From Anisodus tanguticus (taxonomy: Eukaryota; Streptophyta; Magnoliopsida; Solanales; Solanaceae), in NCBI GenBank assembly GCA_034509755.1, contig CM067556.1:42640045-42704044 (forward strand): a DNA stretch of 64,000 nucleotides. The letters are read 5' to 3'. Of the stretch, positions 57,401-64,000 are shown piece after piece. Positions within the stretch are counted from its first letter, which is position 1; each line of letters opens with the position of its first letter. Made by a program: the position numbers and the translations under genes. A model generated the notes under the pieces. That model saw only the letters and a list, made by a program, of their open reading frames with translations. It made no database searches and was not told the origin of the DNA.

Positions 57401-58757
57401 TTATTACAGACCTGTTGGACTAATCTCAAACCAGCTTGACCAACAGCGTCCCTTAAACCAAGTTTGGGACATGTATCACCTCATTTTAGAGTGATCCCAT
57501 TCCCTGAAGTCCTATTGAGGACAACCTCTCCAACCCTATCTACTTTAGAGGTGGCGTTGCTTCACATGAACAATCTCTTACCCGTGGTTAGGGCGTAATC
57601 AGATCATATGTGATCTGGATACTCTGGCCCACTCCAGTTGCTTATACAGACTGAGTGTCCAATTTCTTTTCCGCCTTTCTTTTGGCCTTCAGATCATTTA
57701 AGACCCGGAAAACTCTGGCCCACCTCACTAGGTGTCCATTACTTTTCTGTCAACTGAATTCTGGCCCACCCAGTCGCATGTAGGCTTTGTACGACTTGAG
57801 CGTCCAATATCATCTTATCAAATCTATTCTGGCCCACTCCAGTCGCCCATAGGCTTTGTACGACTGAGTGTCCAATATCATTCTATCAAATGAATGATCT
57901 TCTATCAGATAGTGTGATAGGGTCAACGTCTTAAGATAAACCATTCTTTTAGTCTTCTTTCCTTATGATTGGTGCCTAGGGAAATCCCTGACGCTTACTT
58001 AAGAGTGGTAACAGTTTCACAGAGTCAGTGAATCTCTCTCCTTCGTATGTGCGAACAAACTTTACACACTTTTAATAATTACACCCAAAAGAATGGGTTT
58101 TAAGTTTTGTTTACAATAGTCCAATCTTTATACAGGAAGGAAAAAGATTCAATATTTGATTTTAGAGTGTAGGGAATATAAGTTTTTAATGAAAAACACT
58201 TTCATATTCCCAGTCTTTCTTTACACACTTTTATTGAGATATTAAATAAACATATTATTGATAAGGAAGGATTAACTTAGACCTTTCGAATTCTGGCCCA
58301 CTTCAGTTAGACTGAGTGTCCACATCCTCCTTATCATAATTTGGATCCTTTGTCTGGGACAGATATAGGACTTTTGTTACATGATAGAACATCATCTTCA
58401 TCCTTCTCCTCTTGTCCCAGTTGACATCCTCAGCCTCTCGTGGGCGCTTATTTCCACCACCCTCGGGAGCAGTGACACCAACTTGTCCTTGATCTTTAGC
58501 CTTACTAGCATGACTATCAGCAGTATCTTGAAGCTTAGCATCAGATTCAGAGATCCCTCATTTGACAGAAACAGATTTGTAATTATCGTCAAAGAGAGAA
58601 CCATAACTAGGACCAATCTTGAAAGCACGATTGTTGTTTGAACTGTTAGCAAAACAGTCAACAGAACTATTTTCAAGACGAAAACCACATCCAGATTTGG
58701 TCACACACTTGTCTACCAACATATTTTGAACCACTAATACAAATCTTATCTTAAAAT
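54431..58757 (-). pseudogene. Decayed interior of element C
   Basis: On the minus strand from 58757: the primer-site position (AATTTTAAGATAAGATTT), a gag remnant beginning MLVDKCVTKSGCGFRLENSS at about 58722 with KRPREAEDVNWDKRRR near 58440, protease and integrase remnants (about 57600-56600), RT N-terminus (about 56400-56090), the non-homologous filler (about 56080-55860), RT C-terminus and RNase H (about 55850-55100), and a 3' untranslated region. No frame exceeds about 95 codons. Similarity to B is collinear except for the inversion in B. Confidence 0.65.
58741..58757 (-). other. Primer-binding-site position of C
   Basis: Minus strand TTTAAGATAAGATTT pairs with AAATCTTGTCTTAAA of the adjacent 5' LTR (plus-strand 59053-59067) over 15 nt with one G-U pair. 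No tRNA-type site is recognisable. Confidence 0.6.
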
Positions 58758-59893
58758 TGTTGGAATATGTAAAGCAACAACGGGAATAGTAAATAACTAT
58801 TATAGTGATCGAAAGGATAAACAACAATGAGGACAACAACAAGTTGTCAATATTTTGATCTTGAGTGAAACTTCAAATATAGAACTTGTATTCGGAAATA
58901 CAAGAACATGAACTGCTACACTTGTGGCTTGTAGATCCGCTGAAAATACGAACGGTTAGAGTCCTTCCTCAGTTAAGATAACGCCTGAAACACTTAGCAA
59001 CCAATTAAATAAATACAACACCACCGGCTGAGTCGAGAGATGGCTCTCTGTCTTTAAGACAAGATTTCCCCCGTATATCAACTTTACGGAAGTGTGGCAA
59101 TAGTCTCCCAAAATGAAACAACAAACTATCAAGTGTGCAAAACCTACACAAATGATCTCAACGAAGAACATGAATAATGAAGATTGTTAAGAGAAGGATT
59201 GCTATCAGGAAAATCTGATCTCTTTGTGGTGTTGTGAACTTGTTTTTCTGTTCATAAGCTCATCTATATGTGTGTCCTCTATAGAATTGAGCCAAGGCTT
59301 CAATTTATAGGTGTGCAAGATGACCTCTTCAAGTGCCCCACAATGGCAATCAATTATCATGTAAGGGATGACATTTAACCCCCAAGTAATGCAACAACAT
59401 AATGGTCCAAGTAATGGCCATTATTGGGTGGTTTCAAAGCCATTGAAGCCCCCTCAACAGCCAAGTCTTTTGGGATTTCGTTGAGAAATCACTGCCAATG
59501 AAGAGCCGCGATTCCACAAAGCCAACGAAACTTACTACCAGTCACGCACCGCAGCGCTGCTAGGGGACGCTCCGGCGCCGCGGCCCATTCCGGTAGGCGT
59601 CGTGGCCCTTCTCGGCTCCGCAGCCCTTTTTTTGACCTGTTCCATCTTACACCTCGCACAATCTTTCCTTCGTTTACCATCGTGGAACACTTGTTATTCA
59701 TCCTATAACCATCCATCATTCTATGTCTCAAACATTTCATTTACGTACCAATATCTCTTTCATTAACGAAATTTACGATACTTGGCACTAAGATTGCACG
59801 TGTGTGAAAATGACATTTCCGACGTGCGGGGCCCAATTGTTCGAGTCATAAATAACGGGATAAACTTAATTCCACATTAGTAAATTTCCAACA
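58758..59893 (-). repeat. 5' LTR of element C (minus strand)
   Basis: 1,136 bp. Carries the same conserved leader block as A and B, with AAATCTTG in place of the CAATCTTG of B, and a GC-rich stretch near 59540-59600 (GCGCCGCGGCCCATTCC). Confidence 0.85.
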
Positions 59894-60434
59894 GCTGCTA
59901 CAGAACCATCATGCAATGTTGCACGTGCTTTATCAATCCTTTTCTCTAGTTCCACCAGAACTTCTGAAACTGTGGCCTTCTCATCCACAAAACCCAATTT
60001 TTCCTTCATCACTAGTTCAAAAGTATTAGATGAACTCGTTATCATGTCTTGTAATAGTGCAGACGTGTCTTCTATTCCCGAAAAATTCTGAATAACCTAG
60101 TCATTAGGAAAAGAATCAGTTTCCTTCACTAATAGAACAACTGGAGATTTTTCTTCTGAACTGCTGCTATTGCTGCTACTACTACTAGAACTCCTCCATA
60201 AGCCTTTTTTTAGGAGGTTCAATAGTCATGTGTAGGTTTTGGGATCCATCCTCAAGCTTTACTTTATCTTTATCATGCTTCAACTCCTCCTCTCCTATCA
60301 TAGTATGTTTCATCAATTACAACATCACAAATTAGCAATCATCCACAAGTTAGTTGTATTAAAACTAACAACTATTAATAGTAAATCATGAAACTACCAT
60401 GGGTTGATATTGATTGCTGAAATTAGTAAGTATA

Positions 60435-60621
60435 CTCTCTGCCTCAATTTATGTGGTACAACATGCTTTCCTTTTTTAGTTAATGTCACTTTTCTATAAT
60501 TAAAAGTACCCTTAATGAAATGATTTATAGCCACGTATTTTATTTTAAAAGTCTTCTCTTTTCTCTTAAGCTTTGTGTCTAGTCAAACGATGACACATAA
60601 ATATAAATTGGAGGGAGGGAG
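60435..60621. mobile_element. Stowaway-like MITE (Tc1/mariner type)
   Basis: 187 bp. Left end CTCTCTGCCTCAATTTATGT, right end inverted CTCCCTCCCTCCAATTTATA, with TA duplications at 60433-60434 and 60622-60623. Non-coding. It lies about 120 bp upstream of the host-gene ATG. Confidence 0.8.
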
Positions 60622-60674
60622 TAATAAACTAACCACTCCCACCAATATAATCATGAATGAAGCACAACCCACTC

Positions 60675-60684
60675 TTATATAAAA
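60675..60684 (-). promoter_or_regulatory. Possible TATA box of the broken host gene
   Basis: Minus strand TTTATATAAG, about 360 bp upstream of the ATG. If it is used, the MITE lies in the 5' leader. Element F inserted about 210 bp further upstream. Confidence 0.3.
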
Positions 60685-60896
60685 ACTTGTTCACCGGAAA
60701 CTGAAAGGACAGATAAACCAGGTAGGGAAGAACATAAAGCAAAGTAAGTGATAGCAGAGACAACCACAAAGGCAAATTGAGAGACAGATCAAAACAGTAA
60801 AGCTGTTAAAGATAAGAATGTGGGAGATGGGTATGTGGGGATAAGAGTAATACTAGTACTCCATGTCAATTTTTATTTTATTTTTTATATAGAGCT

Positions 60897-61584
60897 TGTT
60901 GATGTTGGATGGATATTATGACAACATCTCTAAATGCTCAGGACAACATCTTATGAAAATAAGAATGTTGCCTGCGATGTTGTGACAACATTCCTAACAA
61001 CATCTCTGTAACGATTTTGCCTATTCTTCCGAGTATCGATATCCAAAATTGAACGAGAAGAATTACCAAGAGAGCTCTCGGATATTCACTTTAGAATCTG
61101 GATCAACACACTTAGACTAAAGTAGTATAACAACATCTAGTCCCACATTACTATTGCTGCCCAGATTCTAGATCAAACTTATAGTTCAAGCAATTGTAAT
61201 GAAGATGTTGTATTTGTCTTTTTAGATCTTTTTAACTTTAGGCTGAAGTCATCTGCGACTTCACTTTTGTTTGTAACTTCTTTTTCGCATTTATTGTTTA
61301 ATCTTGTAAACAGAAATTCATTTGTAATTGTATATAATTTATACAATTCTTTGCTCATTGACCATCAAGGGATATATTAATATATACCCTTGAAAATATA
61401 AACCTTGTGTCTCTTTACTTTGTCGCTGCATTTACTCTGTAAAGGTTTATAACTGTTTTATCACAATGTTGCCTCAGATGTTGACACAATATTGAAAGGA
61501 ACATTCAGAAACTGTTTTAATTGTTCTAGCTGTTACAGTTTTATTCTTACATATTCTTGCTTATCCGTAGCCCCGGACCTAACA
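60897..61584 (+). repeat. 5' LTR of SIRE-like Copia element F
   Basis: The end (CCTAACA at 61584) is fixed by the primer site two bases later. The start is estimated at TGTTGATGTTGG (60897). It contains several GACAACATC/GATGTTG modules within the first 130 bp. The second LTR lies outside the window, so the length of 688 bp is not confirmed. Confidence 0.6.
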
Positions 61585-61586
61585 AG

Positions 61587-61600
61587 TGGTATCAAAGCCA
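61587..61600 (+). other. Primer-binding site of F (initiator tRNA-Met)
   Basis: TGGTATCAAAGCCA, a standard plant Copia site with one change. Confidence 0.8.
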
Positions 61601-61641
61601 ACACTTGATACAATAAGTGTTTGATTCTGAATATTACGGCT

Positions 61642-63573
61642 ATGGACTCAGTTGTACAAAACGTTGGTAGACTTTCAATTCTTGACGGAACTAACTATGC
61701 CTATTGGAAAATTCGACTACGTTCGCACATCAAATCCATTGATGTTCGAGCTTGGAGATCAGTTTCCGAAGGCTATGTGATTCCCAAGTACCCAGCAGAT
61801 GAGGATGGTGATGTACTTACCAAACCTGAATCTGAATGGATCGCGGAAGAGATCAACAGTGCGAGCTTCAATGAAAAGGCCCTAAATGCGATATTTGGAT
61901 GGGTAGATCTCTATATGTTTAAACTCATCCAGAATTGTACTACGGCCAAGGACGCTTGGGATACCTTACAAAGTCATTGTGAAGGTACCTCGAGTGTACG
62001 ACGTACAAAGCTTCACATGATTATGAGCCAATACGAACGCTTAAGGATGGAAGAATCTGAAGACATAAAATCCTATTTTAAAAATTTAATTGACATTGCT
62101 AATCAGTGTCAAGTGCTTGGTTCTCCTTTAACCAACACACAACTTGTGGATAAAGCTCTCAGATATCTTCCTGAAAGATTTAATACTAAGATTTGTGCTA
62201 TTGAAGAAGCCCATAATCTTGCTACTATGGATCTACATGCCTTGATGAGCATCTTTCAAACATATGAGATGAACATGAAGAGCCAAAGAGATATGTATAA
62301 AGACAAGACTTTGGCACTCCAAGGACAAACCTCGGAAACTGAATTGGAAAACGAGGAAGAAAACTTGGAGGAACTGAGAAATGGTGCAACTGTTGCCTTA
62401 CTTACTCGACGATTCAATCCAATGGTGAGAAATATCAACAATGATTGCAATAAAGCCAAATACAAACATCATCAAAACCCACTCTTCAATAAACAGCCGA
62501 ATAGGTCACCTTCTGAGCAAAGAAATCATAATCCACTGAGGAAATCTAACTCTGACAGTACCAATTTCAATCCCAAACAACTCGAGGGAGTGCAGTGTCA
62601 TACATGGTCGGGTTGGGGACACTACGCTAATAAGTGTGCAAACACCCTTAGAAAAATTGGTAAGGTTATGTGGGTAACTCTCAGTGATGATGAGAATGAA
62701 GAGGAGGAAGGAGATCAAGAAGAAGAACCACATGCAATGTTGGCAGCCATGTTCGAACACTCACTGTTCGACGATGAAGATGTTGTTGACAATGTTGCGA
62801 CAACATCAGGAACAACATCAGACTCAATATTTGGAATGTCTTCAACATCAGAGAGGTATGTATACTTTGACTATTCTGATGTAAATTGTTTTAGTGGATT
62901 TAATTCTTCATCTGAGGCTATGAATTTAGATCTAGTTGACTCCAAAAACGATGTGATAAAGGAATTACAAAATCTTTGTAACGCCTTAATCATTGAATCT
63001 GAGCAACTAGACTCAAAAGCAAAATTATTGGCTCTTGAGAATAGCAATCTGAAAGGCACAATCAACCGATTAGAGGTGACACTTACCAAGAAGGACCTAG
63101 AGCTTGGTAAGATTCGTGCACGATTGAACGTAGCTGCGACCACCTTTCAAAGGCTCAACATGGGGACCTCCAAACTGGATGAAATATTGAACTTCAATAA
63201 ACCTACAAGGGCTGGGCTTGGGTACCAATCTCCTAGCAAAACAAATACTTCCAGAATCCATAGTCAAACTGAGAGGATAAAATTTGTCAAAGAAAATCCG
63301 AGTAATTCTCAGATCACTAAGATTGGATCGAAGTTTGTATGTAGCTTATGTAAAAAGTCAGGACATCTTATGCCCTACTGCTACAAATTTCAAAACTCTG
63401 CACTCAGAATATTGCCTAAAATGTCGTCAGCAATGTTGTCCAACAACACTGATAATATTCAAAGCAACCAGCCTGAAAGCAGAAGGAAGAAAAAGGAATG
63501 GGTACCCAAACTGAATCTAAAATGTAATGTGTGCATAACTGTTTTGCGTACTAACATTACAGGTTCTTGGTAA
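61642..63573 (+). pseudogene. Gag of element F, ending at a stop inside the protease motif
   Basis: The first in-frame ATG is 61642 (MDSVVQNVGRLSILDGTNYA), 643 codons. The gag domain follows (YWKIRLRSHIKSIDVRAW; SEWIAEEINSASFNEKALNA; LRYLPERFNTKICAIEEAHN). A first zinc knuckle (CHTWSGWGHYANKC, about residue 320) has Trp at its second Cys position; a second, CSLCKKSGHLMPYC (about residue 575), is intact. Between them are an acidic stretch (DDENEEEEGDQEEE) and a coiled-coil-like part (LLALENSNLKGTINRLE). The large two-knuckle gag fits the SIRE/Maximus type. The frame ends with TAA after GSW, in the middle of the protease motif. Confidence 0.8.
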
Positions 63574-64000
63574 TTCGATAGCTGCTCACGTCATATGACA
63601 GGTACCAAAAGTCTATTGAAGGAGTATGGAGCATTCAATGGAGGATACATGACCTTTGGAAGAGGAAGTAAGAGTAAGATAATTGGTAAAGGAACTCTTA
63701 ATGTTCCAGATGTACCAACCTTGAAAAATGTTCTTCATGTAGAAGGTTTGGTTGCTAATCTTCTTAGCATAAGCCAACTATGTGATGATGATCTCGAGGT
63801 GAAATTCAACAAGCTTGGATGTAAGGTTACAGATTCTGCAGATAAATGTGTCATGTCAGGAACCCGAACTGGAGATAATTGCTATTTAGTCGGTAGACAA
63901 GAGTTTTGCAACTCCGCAAAGGTAGGTGACTTGACACTTTGGCATAAAAAATTGGGACATGTCAACTACGGCACCTTGGAGAAGCTGATCTCATTTGAAG
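63574..64000 (+). pseudogene. Protease and GAG-pre-integrase start of F, cut by the window end
   Basis: The same frame stays open to the last base: FDSCSRHMTGTKSLLKEYG is the protease motif, in which the triad glycine after D-S is missing, then NVLHVEGLVANLLSISQLCD and LTLWHKKLGHVNYGTLEKL (pre-integrase zinc region). The TAA at 63571-63573 and the missing glycine mean this copy could not make an active protease. Confidence 0.75.

Larger units (their letters stand above)
53225..59893 (-). mobile_element. Copia retrotransposon C (same family as A and B), in a host exon
   Basis: Minus strand, TGTTGGAAAT...CCAACA. Flanks GCTAC (53220-53224) and GCTGC (59894-59898) differ at one base. The gag core is deleted and a filler replaces the RT core, as in B, but the integrase segment is in normal orientation. 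LTRs are at 58758-59893 (5') and 53225-54430 (3'). Confidence 0.85.
52571..60313 (-). pseudogene. Unidentified host gene, broken by Copia C and other lesions
   Basis: Minus strand. Exon A 60313-59894 starts with ATG (MKHTMIGEEELKHDKDKVKL; an in-frame TAA lies just upstream), then a poly-Ser tract and a coiled-coil-like LVELEKRIDKARATLHDG. Coding resumes across element C at 53219-53105 (SDAKASAVKEDEDKLELSYD, ending YEHQ). An intron 53104-52664 (acceptor TTTGCAG) leads to the last exon 52663-52571 (PPVALAPRPVQTTSWKSCCG, then LFEVFTGSNR and stop). Total about 208 codons. Besides the insertion there is a frameshift at an A7 run (about 60210) and an in-frame TAG (about 60090). I do not recognise the family. 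The donor GTCC is weak. Confidence 0.55.

Overview
This is a plant nuclear window: AT-rich, full of LTR retrotransposons, with plant-type Copia and Gypsy domains, a box C/D snoRNA cluster behind a telo-box/Site II promoter, a Stowaway-like MITE, and three SINE copies of the types common in Solanaceae. A solanaceous or close asterid genome is the best guess. Almost everything is accessory DNA. I see no intact protein-coding host gene.

Layout. 252-4329: a DNA transposon with long terminal inverted repeats (TIRs), holding a SINE in its left arm and a second TIR element, which is split by a 2-kb Gypsy solo LTR. 4954-6038: a weak TIR element with a TATACA-rich repeat. 6512-8652: two more nested TIR elements. 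8796-9391: a probable snoRNA cluster, the clearest functional host locus. 9663-16912: Tork-type Copia element A, a composite with an extra LTR and an extra reverse-transcriptase segment. 17200-23170: pieces of a minus-strand chromodomain Gypsy (G), a minus-strand SIRE-like Copia end (H) and another Gypsy LTR. 23983-37725: minus-strand Ty3/Gypsy element D (tRNA-Asp primer site, very short degraded interior). One LTR of D is rearranged as forward-inverted-forward and contains Copia element B (24075-30608) and a SINE. 38635-43620: internally deleted Copia element I. 44005-49267: short-LTR Copia element E, with a 300-bp solo LTR inside its 5' LTR. 52571-60313: remains of an unidentified minus-strand host gene, with a solo LTR in an intron, Copia element C (53225-59893, minus strand) inside an exon, and a MITE in the leader or promoter. 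60897-64000: start of a SIRE-like Copia element F that runs off the window.

Many insertions carry target-site duplications (TSDs), and several have an internal empty-site control because a second copy of the target sequence is present, so the order of events can be read.

The most unusual signal is in the A/B/C Copia family. None has a recognisable tRNA primer site after the 5' LTR. Instead, the first internal bases (TTTAAGACAAGATT) are complementary to a conserved stretch inside the LTR (AATCTTGTCTTAAA). This suggests self-priming or a leader-PBS switch. All three copies lack the core of gag, and B and C also share a filler in place of the reverse-transcriptase active site, so they look like a mobilised non-autonomous lineage.
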